Positions 43,837 through 52,218 of a DNA stretch of 64,000 nt are shown one piece after another. The DNA lies in contig CAJOEV010000001.1 of NCBI GenBank assembly GCA_905233545.1, positions 78,752-142,751 of the forward strand, written 5' to 3'. Source of the DNA: an uncultured Eubacterium sp. GTDB taxonomy: Bacteria > Bacillota > Clostridia > Oscillospirales > Acutalibacteraceae. The position numbers were made by a program, and so were the translations under genes. The notes beneath the pieces are model-generated. The model had not been told where the DNA came from. It saw only the letters and a list, made by a program, of their open reading frames with translations, and did not search any database. Positions within the stretch are counted from its first letter, which is position 1; every line of letters starts with the position of its first letter.

Positions 43837-44715
43837 CTCTATAATCTTTGTTGTTATTTTTTTATTCGGAAAATCAAGATAGATTGTTCCGAGGTTGATT
43901 CCCCTCCTGATCGGGAAGTTAACAAATGCATCGTTAAGAAGCTGTGCATTTTTCTTAGGACCTGCAATTCCGCCTGCGGTTGAGAAATAGCAGATAACAT
44001 ACTGCTTTTCAAAGGGCGTCAGCTTTTCAAGAAACGGTTTTATGCATGCGCCCCATTTGTCTTCCGCATGGTATTTGAATCTGTCCTGAATAACAAACTC
44101 GGCGCCGTCCTCTGCGCCTGTTTCAAGAACAAGCGGTTCGGGAGTAAGCTCGGGTTGCTCAACCCAGGAGGAAAAATCAATTCCGCTGTTTTTCTTGGTG
44201 TACTCTTCACTGCTTTCATCCATAAGACAGCGGCGGATTAAAACTATTTTGCCCCTTGCCTCACCAAGAGTGGGGCATGTATTTTTAAGATACCATTTGT
44301 CTTTATTCGGCTTGATATATTTTTTGAAAAGAATATCAAAGCTTTTTTCAAAATCTTTGCCCGAGTCGTTTTTAAACTGGAAAATAACCGTTTCGCTCGG
44401 GTTTTCTTTAAGGAAAGCATATATCTGTGTTAAAACATATTCCAAATCCATATGCAATTTCGGCTTGCGTGCCGTGCAGAAAACCTTTGCAACGCCGTGA
44501 ATCATAAGAAGTTTGTTTTCTTCAGCCGTAACCCTTATATCCAGTGCGCGCACGCCGATGCAAAGTTGGTCGAAAATGCTTAAATCCTGGCATTTTGCGA
44601 TATGTGCATACTGAACATACCGCGCCGCAGCGTCGTGCGTTCCGGGAATGTTGAGTGAAAACAGTTTTTTATCGGAATCGATATCCTTCATCCAGTTTTT
44701 TAAATTAATGCTCAT
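43810..44715 (-). CDS. PI-PLC X-domain phosphodiesterase-like protein
   Basis: The protein of about 301 residues shows the bacterial phosphatidylinositol-specific phospholipase C core: FSLNIPGTHDAAARYVQYA (catalytic His), RALDIRVTAEENKLLMIHGV (Arg, Asp and second His), and an EYVLTQIYAFLKENPSETVI segment. No signal peptide is seen, unlike secreted Listeria or Bacillus enzymes, so it would act in the cytoplasm or leave by another route. ATG 44715 follows AAGGTG; the in-frame GTG at 44724 overlaps that site. It has its own promoter (44743-44771). Confidence 0.85.
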   Translation of the reverse strand: MSINLKNWMKDIDSDKKLFSLNIPGTHDAAARYVQYAHIAKCQDLSIFDQLCIGVRALDIRVTAEENKLLMIHGVAKVFCTARKPKLHMDLEYVLTQIYAFLKENPSETVIFQFKNDSGKDFEKSFDILFKKYIKPNKDKWYLKNTCPTLGEARGKIVLIRRCLMDESSEEYTKKNSGIDFSSWVEQPELTPEPLVLETGAEDGAEFVIQDRFKYHAEDKWGACIKPFLEKLTPFEKQYVICYFSTAGGIAGPKKNAQLLNDAFVNFPIRRGINLGTIYLDFPNKKITTKIIESNKCENSH

Positions 44716-44742
44716 AAATATCACCTTGTATTTGCTGACAAA

Positions 44743-44771
44743 ATTATAGCATTTTTATTGACAATATTCAA
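44743..44771 (-). promoter_or_regulatory. Predicted sigma-A promoter of the PI-PLC-like gene
   Basis: On the minus strand TTGAAT (44771-44766) and TATAAT (44748-44743) are 17 bp apart, 28 bp before the ATG. A rightward TTGACA at 44758-44763 overlaps it and may serve the divergent gene at 44817. Confidence 0.65.
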
Positions 44772-44816
44772 TAGAAAGCGCATTATAACATTATAAATAT
44801 TATTTGAGGGATAGAA

Positions 44817-45251
44817 ATGAATATCTTATCCGCTAAAGGAAAAATCAACGAGAAAAACAGCAAAACAAATATAAGCCATAAGTTTTTTGTTAGTGAAAGT
44901 GCAAAAAAGCTTATTGTTTATTTTTCATATTATCCGAAAAATGTTGAGGACGCAGCACATTCTTTAAGGCTTATTGATGACGGACTGAAAAAATACAACA
45001 CCGAAAGCGAACACCCGTCGGAATTCCTGCCTGTCAGAAATCTTTTAACGCTGTCCTTTGACGAGAACGAAAAATTCAGGGGCGCTTGCCACCGTCACCC
45101 GAATGAGCAGACCATTGTTGTTTCAAGTGAAAACAGCACCCCGGGGATAATCAACAAGCCCCTTGAAAGCGGAGAATGGAACGCGGTTTTAAACGTTCAT
45201 TTTGCAGGCTGTGAGATTGAATACAGCATTGAAATTGAGGAGGAAATATGA
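44817..45251 (+). CDS. Conserved small protein of unknown function, coupled to PHP hydrolase
   Basis: The 144-residue protein is not recognised. It has no signal peptide or membrane segment. Its alternating hydrophobic strands (KKLIVYFSYYP, RNLLTLSFDENEKF, TIVVSSENSTPG, WNAVLNVHFAGCEIEYSIEI) suggest a small beta-sandwich. Such sandwich domains are sometimes fused ahead of CehA/McbA-type PHP hydrolases; here the PHP enzyme is a separate gene overlapping its stop (ATGA). It may act as a subunit or substrate-binding partner of that enzyme. Confidence 0.75.
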   Translation: MNILSAKGKINEKNSKTNISHKFFVSESAKKLIVYFSYYPKNVEDAAHSLRLIDDGLKKYNTESEHPSEFLPVRNLLTLSFDENEKFRGACHRHPNEQTIVVSSENSTPGIINKPLESGEWNAVLNVHFAGCEIEYSIEIEEEI

Positions 45252-46192
45252 GCTTTTTACCCTGTGAACTTCATTGCCATACCTGCCACAGCGACGGAAA
45301 ATTCACCGTAACCGAGCTCCAAAACGCTGCAAAAGAAAACAGCCTGTCGCTGATTGCTCTGACCGACCACAATACGTTCAGCGGCTGCAGTGAACTGAAT
45401 AACAGTATTATTCCGTCGATTCCGGGAATTGAATGGACAACCTATTTTGGACATATCCTTATTCTCGGCGCAAGGAAATATGTCGACTGGCGCGATTCAA
45501 CGCCCGATAATATTGATGAAAAGCTTGATGAGGTTAAAGCAAACGGAGGCGTTATCGGCATTGCCCATCCGTTTCAGCTCGGCTCACCGTTTTGCACTGG
45601 CGGAAGATTTGAGTTTAATATTAAAAAGTGGGAAAATGTTGATTATATCGAAATTTTTCACGAGGGCTTTTCAAAGGATAATGAAGAGAATATAAAAGCG
45701 CTTGAATTCTGGAGCACTCTGCTTGATAAGGGCTATCATATTGCGGCATCCTACGGACGCGATTGGCATTCAAATGAAACAAAAGGATATTTCGGCTGCA
45801 CTTATATTGATTTTGACGGAACTCCAACCGCCGAAAATGCGCTGAGTTCAATCATGAACGGCAGACCCGTTGCTTCTCTCGGAATGAAGTTGTTTTTTGA
45901 GGTTGAAAAAGACGGGAAAACTTATAATATCGGCGAAACCATTCCGTCGGGTGAGTGCTCAGTCAACCTTTTCTGCGATATTTATGCAAGGCATCAGAGC
46001 ATTAACAGAATTTCATTTGACGAAATCAGAATAGTTACAAATGAAAGCGAATGTATTTATAAAGCAAGCAAAAACGAAACGAAAATAAAGCTTAATTTAA
46101 ACCCGAAAAGTTGGTACAGAGCTGAACTTTGGGGTACACTCGACGGTAAAGAGATGCCCCTTGCCGTAACCTCGCCGATTTATACCGAATAA
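45248..46192 (+). CDS. PHP-domain metallohydrolase (CehA/McbA-like)
   Basis: The 314-residue protein has the PHP metal-binding motifs in order: LHCHTCHSDGKFTVTELQNA (HxH), ALTDHNTFSG (DH), IPGIEWTTYFGHILILGA (GxE and His), IGIAHPFQLGSPF (H) and SYGRDWHSNE (D-x-H). It hydrolyses a phospho- or carbamate ester; the substrate is unknown. About the last 90 residues form a beta-rich domain outside the PHP fold. The four-base overlap with the upstream small protein predicts coupled synthesis. Confidence 0.9.
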   Translation: MSFLPCELHCHTCHSDGKFTVTELQNAAKENSLSLIALTDHNTFSGCSELNNSIIPSIPGIEWTTYFGHILILGARKYVDWRDSTPDNIDEKLDEVKANGGVIGIAHPFQLGSPFCTGGRFEFNIKKWENVDYIEIFHEGFSKDNEENIKALEFWSTLLDKGYHIAASYGRDWHSNETKGYFGCTYIDFDGTPTAENALSSIMNGRPVASLGMKLFFEVEKDGKTYNIGETIPSGECSVNLFCDIYARHQSINRISFDEIRIVTNESECIYKASKNETKIKLNLNPKSWYRAELWGTLDGKEMPLAVTSPIYTE

Positions 46193-46194
46193 TA

Positions 46195-46222
46195 TTGAAA
46201 AACGGCAGAAATTTGTTATAAT
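46195..46222 (+). promoter_or_regulatory. Predicted sigma-A promoter of guaA
   Basis: TTGAAA (46195-46200) and TATAAT (46217-46222) are 16 bp apart, directly after the PHP stop. The leader is about 20 nt, so no purine riboswitch fits here. Confidence 0.7.
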
Positions 46223-46250
46223 AATGTATATTAATCTTTAGGAGAGACTT

Positions 46251-47777
46251 ATGGAAAAGATTTTAGTTCTTGACTTCGGAGGTCAATATAATCAGCTTAT
46301 TGCAAGGCGTGTGCGAGACCACAGGGTTTATGCGGAAATTCTGCCGTACACAACGCCCCTTGATGAAATCCGAAAAAGAAAGTATAAGGGAATAATTTTC
46401 ACGGGCGGTCCGAACTCGGTTTTTGATATGAGCTCACCCCATTACGACAAAGAAATTCTTAATATCGGAGTCCCGATTTTAGGCATTTGTTATGGCTGTC
46501 AGCTTATATCCTGGATGGCTGGGGGCGAGGTTAAAACCGCACCCGTTTCGGAATACGGAAAAATCGAGGTCAGAGCAAAAAGCTCACTGTTTTTCAACAA
46601 TATTCCCGAAAAATCAATTGTATGGATGAGCCATACGGACTATATTTCAAAGGCTCCAGATGGATTTGAGGTTGTTGGTGTAACCGATGACTGCCCCTGT
46701 GCTGCAATGCAGAATACAAAAAAGAACATCTATGCGGTTCAGTTCCACCCCGAAGTAACCCACAGCGAATACGGCAATCAGCTTCTCTATAACTTCCTTT
46801 ATGAAGTCTGCAAATGCAAGGGCGAATGGGTTATGGACAGCTTTATTGACGATACGGTCAAAAAGCTTCGCGAGCAGATTGGCGATAAAAATGTTATTCT
46901 CGGACTTTCGGGCGGAGTTGATTCCTCCGTTGCAGCAGGATTGCTTTCAAGAGCAGTCGGAAAACAACTCACCTGTGTTTTTGTTGACCAGGGCTTAATG
47001 CGTAAGGATGAGGGCGACTTTGTTGAAAAAACATTCACAACGCTTTTTGATATGAATTTTGTTCGCGTAAACTGTCAGAAGCACTTTATGGATAAGCTCA
47101 AAGGAGTAAGCGAGCCCGAACAGAAAAGAAAAATAATCGGCGAAGAATTCTTCAACGTTTTCTGGAACGAAATCAGGAAGCAGAGCGACAAGGGTTATTT
47201 TGCCCAGGGAACAATTTATCCCGATTGCATTGAATCGGGCAAGGGCGATGCGGATGTTATCAAAACTCACCACAACCGCGTAAAAACTCCCGAAGATGTT
47301 CAGTTCCTCGGAATAATCGAGCCGCTTGCAGACCTTTTCAAAGATGAAGTAAGACGCGTTGGCGAAAGGCTCGGAATACCGAAAGAACTTGTATGGCGCC
47401 AGCCCTTCCCCGGACCCGGTCTCGGAGTCAGAATTATTGGTGAAGTCAATGAAGAAAAGGTTAAAATTCTTCAGGAAGCTGACGCTGTTTTAAGGGATGA
47501 AATGGCTAAAAACGGCTATGAAAGCAATCTCGCACAGTTCTTCTGCGTGCTTACGGGAGTCAAAACCGTCGGCGTTATGGGCGACCACAGAACGTATGAA
47601 AATCTTATTGCGATAAGAGCAGTCACAACCGACGATTTTATGACTGCTGACTGGGCGAGAATCCCCTATGATATTCTTGCAAAGGTTTCAAACAGAATCA
47701 CAAACGAGGTTGAAGGCGTAAATCGCATAGTATACGACATAACGAGCAAGCCCCCGGGAACGGTGGAATGGGAGTGA
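46251..47777 (+). CDS. guaA: GMP synthase (glutamine-hydrolysing), full length
   Basis: The 508-residue enzyme has both domains. The GATase domain has the nucleophile Cys in PILGICYGCQLI and the catalytic HxE in AVQFHPEVTHSEYG. The ATP-pyrophosphatase domain has [47 protein letters not shown] and the C-terminal YDITSKPPGTVEWE. It makes GMP from XMP with glutamine. A second protein with only the synthetase half is encoded at 39751. The hairpin directly after its stop resembles that after the lone subunit. Confidence 0.97.
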   Translation: MEKILVLDFGGQYNQLIARRVRDHRVYAEILPYTTPLDEIRKRKYKGIIFTGGPNSVFDMSSPHYDKEILNIGVPILGICYGCQLISWMAGGEVKTAPVSEYGKIEVRAKSSLFFNNIPEKSIVWMSHTDYISKAPDGFEVVGVTDDCPCAAMQNTKKNIYAVQFHPEVTHSEYGNQLLYNFLYEVCKCKGEWVMDSFIDDTVKKLREQIGDKNVILGLSGGVDSSVAAGLLSRAVGKQLTCVFVDQGLMRKDEGDFVEKTFTTLFDMNFVRVNCQKHFMDKLKGVSEPEQKRKIIGEEFFNVFWNEIRKQSDKGYFAQGTIYPDCIESGKGDADVIKTHHNRVKTPEDVQFLGIIEPLADLFKDEVRRVGERLGIPKELVWRQPFPGPGLGVRIIGEVNEEKVKILQEADAVLRDEMAKNGYESNLAQFFCVLTGVKTVGVMGDHRTYENLIAIRAVTTDDFMTADWARIPYDILAKVSNRITNEVEGVNRIVYDITSKPPGTVEWE

Positions 47778-47799
47778 GAAAATCGTCTTACCGATTTTC
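47778..47799 (+). repeat. Hairpin directly after guaA stop
   Basis: GAAAATCG (47778-47785) and CGATTTTC (47792-47799) form an eight-bp stem with a TCTTAC loop, beginning on the base after the stop. It matches the design of 39728-39750. Confidence 0.7.
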
Positions 47800-47843
47800 G
47801 GGAGTGAAACCAAATATTGTAAAATCAACCAATAGGTAATAAT

Positions 47844-48152
47844 ATGCAGAATTCTTTTGAAAAGATATACGAAGTTGTAAAAAAGATTCCCTGCGGAAAG
47901 GTTGCAACCTACGGTCAGGTTGCTCTTCTTGCAGGGAATCCTCATTGGAGCAGGGTTGTTGGCTATGCGCTTCATGTTAACCCCGACCCTGACAGTATTC
48001 CGTGCTTTCGCGTTGTTAACCGTTTTGGTGAGCCGTCCTCGGCTTTTGCCTTCGGGGGAAAGAATATGCAGATTCTCATGCTTGAAAACGAGGGAATTGA
48101 AGTTGAAGACGGCAGAGTTAATCTTGAAAAATATCTCTGGAACGGTGAATAA
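47844..48152 (+). CDS. MGMT/ATL-family DNA-binding protein with PCFR active-site variant
   Basis: The 102-residue protein is the C-terminal, DNA-binding domain of O6-alkylguanine-DNA alkyltransferases: KIPCGKVATYGQVALLAG (helix-turn-helix), RVVGYALHVNPDPDSIPCFR and VVNRFGEPSS. The usual active-site PCHRV is PCFRV: the acceptor Cys remains but the His that activates it is Phe. ATL proteins, which bind damage without repair, have Trp in place of Cys, so this is neither form. The N-terminal domain of full MGMT is absent. Repair activity is therefore uncertain. Confidence 0.88.
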   Translation: MQNSFEKIYEVVKKIPCGKVATYGQVALLAGNPHWSRVVGYALHVNPDPDSIPCFRVVNRFGEPSSAFAFGGKNMQILMLENEGIEVEDGRVNLEKYLWNGE

Positions 48153-48238
48153 TCGAATTGTTTAACAAATGAGATATGGCACTGTATGAATTTGCATAAA
48201 CAAAGAATATTGTATAAATGAAAAAAGGAGAGAGGGAA

Positions 48239-48616
48239 ATGAGCAAGATTTTTCCGGATAATAATGGCTTGGTAGCTTCAAGGGATGATTTGAATAACGC
48301 GGTTGACTCTCACTCAGCTTCACAGCCGATTATTCCGACATCATATGATGAAACAAACGGCAGCGGGAATCAGCAGTATCCTAATCAGGGTTTATACACT
48401 GCAGAAACCAAAAGTGCAAAACCGAAAATTAACACCGGAGTTTTAGTAGGAATACTAACTGTATTTCTAGTGGTTGTAGTGCTTTTTACAGCTGTTTTAA
48501 TAACTCATATTCACACCTGTGACAGGTGCAAAAAAACATATTTCGGCATTGAATACAGGATTGAAGATGCGGGATATGATGAGCAGTGTTATGAAGAAAT
48601 TTGTAGTGAGGAGTAG
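48239..48616 (+). CDS. Single-pass membrane protein with C-terminal cysteine motif
   Basis: The protein of about 125 residues has a Ser/Asn/Gln-rich N-terminal half, a membrane segment near 72-95 (GVLVGILTVFLVVVVLFTAV) and a short tail with CDRCKKTYFG and two more cysteines (DEQCYEEICSEE). The CxxC and later cysteines could bind zinc or form disulfides. The ATG at 48239 fits AAAGGAGAGAGGG better than the in-frame ATG at 48218. It heads a three-gene locus of unknown function. Confidence 0.7.
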   Translation: MSKIFPDNNGLVASRDDLNNAVDSHSASQPIIPTSYDETNGSGNQQYPNQGLYTAETKSAKPKINTGVLVGILTVFLVVVVLFTAVLITHIHTCDRCKKTYFGIEYRIEDAGYDEQCYEEICSEE

Positions 48617-48619
48617 ATT

Positions 48620-50413
48620 ATGAAAACGAGAAAGACTAAAAGCTTCTTAGCAGTGATTTTAGCATTTGTGTTGATTGTTCAGCCGATGATTGTTTTTGCA
48701 GGCAATGACTACAGAAAAGTCTTTCCGAAAAAATATCAGACAACAAACAATGCAATCGTAACTGATAAGTGTGTTTCATTAAGAGATGTTCCTGCGGGGA
48801 ATTACAAATTCCTTAACCAGTATGTTCCGCAGGGTGTAACAAAGTATAATGATTATATTCTCGTTTCGGGATATGATAAAAGAGACGGCGGAAAGCCCCA
48901 GATTATTGAAATCTTTTCAAGCGGTAACTCAAAGCATATCGGAACAATTACGCTTGATATAAACAGTCATATGGGCGGAATTGAATATGCTAACGGATAC
49001 ATATGGATTGCAAGTACAAAGCGTTTATGCTCCTTCCCCGTATCAAAGGTTGATGATGCAATTAATACAGGAAAATCCACTGTTTCGGATAAGGACGTAA
49101 AATCATCAGTAAAAAATCCTAAAAGCGAAAAAATTCATTCAATCTCGGCATGGATTCGAGGAGTTGAAGAGGATGAGAACAGCGAATATAACGTTTCATT
49201 CTGCAAATTCTTTAAGGGTTATCTCTGGATAGGAAGTTATACAACTATTAATCAGGCAAAGCTCAGAAAAATAAAGCTTAACTCTGACGGGACAGCCAAA
49301 GAAACAGGGGTTGAAATAGAGATTCCGCATTATGTTCAGGGTGCGTCATTTGCGACGGTTGGCGATACTGATTATCTCGTTCTTACAGGGCGCGGAAGAA
49401 AAATGGGCTTATTTAAAGCGTATTTTATATCCTCTTATAAGTTCAATGAGAATATGAAAACTGTATCCCCGAACGATTATGAAAAGCGACTTGAGACGCC
49501 TTCCTATATTGAAGAGGGAATGGTTGATACTGATAATAATCTCTACTATCAAGTGTTTGAAAGCGGTTCTGAAAAATACAAAAACGAAAAGAACACGGTT
49601 TATATTGAGGATGTTCTGGCTATTGATTTATCAGCAATATTGCCAATTGATTCAAATGTTGCTCCGCTTTCACCTTCAAAGCCTAAAACAACATCAAATG
49701 AGCCGGACGAGCCGGAAGTACCCGAAGGCGAGCTCGACAGCGCATTTGCCGAAAAGCTTTGTTCGGATACTTGGTCAGAGTTTGCGGGCAGCTATAAGAG
49801 CAATGCTACTCACTATTCTATTACCGAATACAACTTCTCAGAGGACGGAACAGCTCAGAGGATAATTGGCAGCTATCACAGCTATGAGGGAGAAGATGAC
49901 AGTGCAGACTACAGTGTAGTTGACAGCAACTGTATTGAGTTTAGTATCGGCGAAGAAACCTTTAGGGTTTATCAGATGGATTCCGATGACATCTTGAGAA
50001 TTGAAATTGAAGACGGCAAATATAAATATGCAGGATTGCTTATAAGTCAGACTGCAGAGGGAAGATATGAACGTGATTTTTCAATGGACTTCCTTGAATC
50101 AACATCATGGAAAACCAATGTTCTTTATGAAAAGCTGACTTATGGCAGCGTAGGTTTTTATCAGGATTCTTCCGAAGATAGGGACTTTTTGCATGCTGAA
50201 ATAGTATTTGGGACCGGTCCCGGCGATGACGGCATTATTGATTATACCGTTATTGACAGAACGGACAGCATTGCCGAAATGATTGACGAAGAATCTTATG
50301 AAGAAGATATAAGAATCTTTGTAGAAGATTCGGGCGACGAGAATCTGCTCAACGCATATATTTTCATAGACGGTGAGTATAGTTTCGATCAGTGGCAGAG
50401 AAATTACGATTGA
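48620..50413 (+). CDS. Secreted beta-propeller-like protein with unrecognised C-terminal domain
   Basis: The 597-residue protein has a signal peptide (SFLAVILAFVLIVQPMIVFA), then a stretch of about 330 residues of blade-like strands (VPQGVTKYNDYILVSGYDKR, HMGGIEYANGYIWIASTKRL, HYVQGASFATVGDTDYLVLT) suggesting a beta-propeller. After a Pro/Glu linker (about 352-376) comes a C-terminal domain of about 220 residues that starts with EKLCSDTW, has repeated D/E-rich strands and ends NAYIFIDGEYSFDQW. The same domain makes up the C-terminal part of the next gene's product. It lies three bases after the upstream gene. Confidence 0.75.
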   Translation: MKTRKTKSFLAVILAFVLIVQPMIVFAGNDYRKVFPKKYQTTNNAIVTDKCVSLRDVPAGNYKFLNQYVPQGVTKYNDYILVSGYDKRDGGKPQIIEIFSSGNSKHIGTITLDINSHMGGIEYANGYIWIASTKRLCSFPVSKVDDAINTGKSTVSDKDVKSSVKNPKSEKIHSISAWIRGVEEDENSEYNVSFCKFFKGYLWIGSYTTINQAKLRKIKLNSDGTAKETGVEIEIPHYVQGASFATVGDTDYLVLTGRGRKMGLFKAYFISSYKFNENMKTVSPNDYEKRLETPSYIEEGMVDTDNNLYYQVFESGSEKYKNEKNTVYIEDVLAIDLSAILPIDSNVAPLSPSKPKTTSNEPDEPEVPEGELDSAFAEKLCSDTWSEFAGSYKSNATHYSITEYNFSEDGTAQRIIGSYHSYEGEDDSADYSVVDSNCIEFSIGEETFRVYQMDSDDILRIEIEDGKYKYAGLLISQTAEGRYERDFSMDFLESTSWKTNVLYEKLTYGSVGFYQDSSEDRDFLHAEIVFGTGPGDDGIIDYTVIDRTDSIAEMIDEESYEEDIRIFVEDSGDENLLNAYIFIDGEYSFDQWQRNYD

Positions 50414-50431
50414 TGATTTAAAGGGAGAACT

Positions 50432-51298
50432 ATGAGATTAAAATTACCTTTCGGACTGGGCGCAATAATAATCAAAAAGTGGATGATTGTCTTGCTGGCA
50501 ATAGTTTTTGTCGTAGCAGCAGGCGGTGCAGGAGTTTATTGGGCTGTATCAAACAACACAGCGCCGGAGTATTCGGACAGTGATGATTATTCAGAAGAAA
50601 CTCAGGATGGGGATAATGAAGAAGATTCTGCTTCCGATACAGAAGAAGAAAACAATGAAAGCGACGAAACAGAATTATTTATTGAAAAACTCTGTGCAAC
50701 TCAATGGCTTGCATTGGGCTCCGAGGTCGGAGATTCTTCTGCAATTTACACCTTTTCTGAAGATGGAAATGTTACAATAACATTTGAATATGATATGAGT
50801 GATTCCGAATCATACGATTCAACTTATACGGTTGACAGCGATGGCGTGGTGTCGTTCAGCTACAGTCCGTACGGCTCGACGATTAGCATTGATTTGTATA
50901 ATCTTGATTCAGAAAAGCTTATTCACAGCGAAGGTGTAAGCGGCGGAGAGAGCTTTTCGGGAATGTTTATTGAAAAATCAGGTGTTAATATTTCCGATAA
51001 TTTCTTAAATGAGATTGACGGTTCAACCTACCATTCCAGATATTTTGAAGGGGATAGTATGGGCGATGGAATTGACTTCAACAGCGATAGTAACGGAAAT
51101 TATGAATGCACTATTCCCAACGGAAACACCCGTTTAAACGGAATCGGAGTCACAGACGAAATTGCAAGACTGGTTGACTACGGTGAAGGAAACGGATATC
51201 TGATTTTCATTGAAAAATGTACGGATAATAACGATTATGTTAACGCCTACATTTTCGACAACGGAGAATTCAAAGCCGAGAAGTGGGCAAGAGTATAA
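50432..51298 (+). CDS. Membrane-anchored protein sharing a C-terminal domain with its neighbour
   Basis: The 288-residue protein has one N-terminal membrane anchor (WMIVLLAIVFVVAAGGAGVY), a very acidic linker (residues about 46-82, almost all Asp, Glu and Ser) and a C-terminal domain of about 200 residues. That domain starts IEKLCATQW, has a YTFSEDGNVTITFEYDMS stretch and ends NAYIFDNGEFKAEKW. Start, strand rhythm and end match the C-terminal part of the product at 48620, so the two are paralogous in that domain. Function is unknown. A terminator follows, closing the three-gene operon. Confidence 0.72.
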   Translation: MRLKLPFGLGAIIIKKWMIVLLAIVFVVAAGGAGVYWAVSNNTAPEYSDSDDYSEETQDGDNEEDSASDTEEENNESDETELFIEKLCATQWLALGSEVGDSSAIYTFSEDGNVTITFEYDMSDSESYDSTYTVDSDGVVSFSYSPYGSTISIDLYNLDSEKLIHSEGVSGGESFSGMFIEKSGVNISDNFLNEIDGSTYHSRYFEGDSMGDGIDFNSDSNGNYECTIPNGNTRLNGIGVTDEIARLVDYGEGNGYLIFIEKCTDNNDYVNAYIFDNGEFKAEKWARV

Positions 51299-51303
51299 AA
51301 AAG

Positions 51304-51343
51304 AAAAAACACTCAAAAATTTGTTTTTTTGGGTGTTTTTTTA
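51304..51343 (+). terminator. Terminator of the three-gene envelope locus
   Basis: A-rich sequence plus CACTC (51304-51319) pairs with GGGTG plus a T run (51326-51341) in a stem of about 16 bp containing one GU pair, ending in seven T. Confidence 0.8.
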
Positions 51344-51484
51344 ATTTTCGTTTAAGATTCGGGAGTTATGATTCAGTCAAGCTGATAGGGAAAACCTTTT
51401 TCAGCTGAAAACATACTCTCCTTTCTTTGCAAATATCCTGTTCTTCTATTGTATCGGGGAGCAGGATATTTTGCTAACAGATAA

Positions 51485-51513
51485 TTGCACATAATGTGTA
51501 TTTATGATATATT
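51485..51513 (+). promoter_or_regulatory. Predicted sigma-A promoter of the two-component system
   Basis: TTGCAC (51485-51490) and TATATT (51508-51513) are 17 bp apart, 18 bp before the regulator ATG, which is preceded by GAGGTGG. Nothing else is recognised in the preceding 140 bp. Confidence 0.6.
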
Positions 51514-51531
51514 ATTGATTGAGGTGGATTT

Positions 51532-52218
51532 ATGAGAATACTTGTTGTTGAAGATGAATACAAGCTCGCTGAGCTTGTTGCAAACAGACTGAAAAAAGAG
51601 AAATATGAGGTTGATGTTTCACTGGACGGTGAGGACGGACTTTATAATGCTGAAAGCGGAATATACGATTTAATAATTCTTGATGTTATGCTTCCTAAGA
51701 TGAACGGATTTGAAATTCTTTCCGAAATACGAGAGGAGGGAATAACCTCGAAGGTTATTATGCTCACTGCAAAATCAATGCTTGAGGATAAGCTTATCGG
51801 ACTCAACGGCGGTGCAAATGACTATTTAACAAAGCCGTTTCATATGGATGAACTTATCGCAAGAGTTAATATTCAGCTCCGTCAGGATGAAAAGAGTGTA
51901 AAAAAGGACTATATTGAATTCGGCGATTTACAACTGAACATTGCGACCTCATCGCTTTTGTGCACCTCGAGCGGTGAGAATATAAACGTCATCAACAAGG
52001 AATTTCAGCTTCTTGAATTTTTCATCAACAATCCGAACCGTATTCTCACAAAAGAACAGATTTACGATAAGGTCTGGGGTTATGATAACGAAATTGAGTC
52101 AAACAACCTTGAAGCATATCTTTCATTCATCAGAAGAAAGCTTAAGGCAGTCGGCTCAAATGTAAACATTAAAGCCGTTCGCGGAATGGGCTACAGAATG
52201 GAGACAGCTAATGGATAA
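51532..52218 (+). CDS. OmpR-family response regulator
   Basis: The 228-residue protein has a receiver domain (ILVVEDEYKLAELVANRLKK, phospho-acceptor Asp in LIILDVMLPKMNGFEIL, MLTAKSMLEDKLIGLNGGAN, LTKPFHMDELIARV) and a winged-helix output domain (EFQLLEFFINNPNRILTKEQ, RGMGYRM). It should act as a DNA-binding transcription factor. Its stop overlaps the kinase start by eight bases. Because the kinase frame is broken downstream, its phosphorylation may be impaired or depend on other donors. Confidence 0.95.
   Translation: MRILVVEDEYKLAELVANRLKKEKYEVDVSLDGEDGLYNAESGIYDLIILDVMLPKMNGFEILSEIREEGITSKVIMLTAKSMLEDKLIGLNGGANDYLTKPFHMDELIARVNIQLRQDEKSVKKDYIEFGDLQLNIATSSLLCTSSGENINVINKEFQLLEFFINNPNRILTKEQIYDKVWGYDNEIESNNLEAYLSFIRRKLKAVGSNVNIKAVRGMGYRMETANG

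Noticed and set aside
46201..46250. Purine riboswitch before guaA
   Set aside because: Only about 20 nt of leader fit between the promoter and the ATG, too short for any known purine riboswitch.
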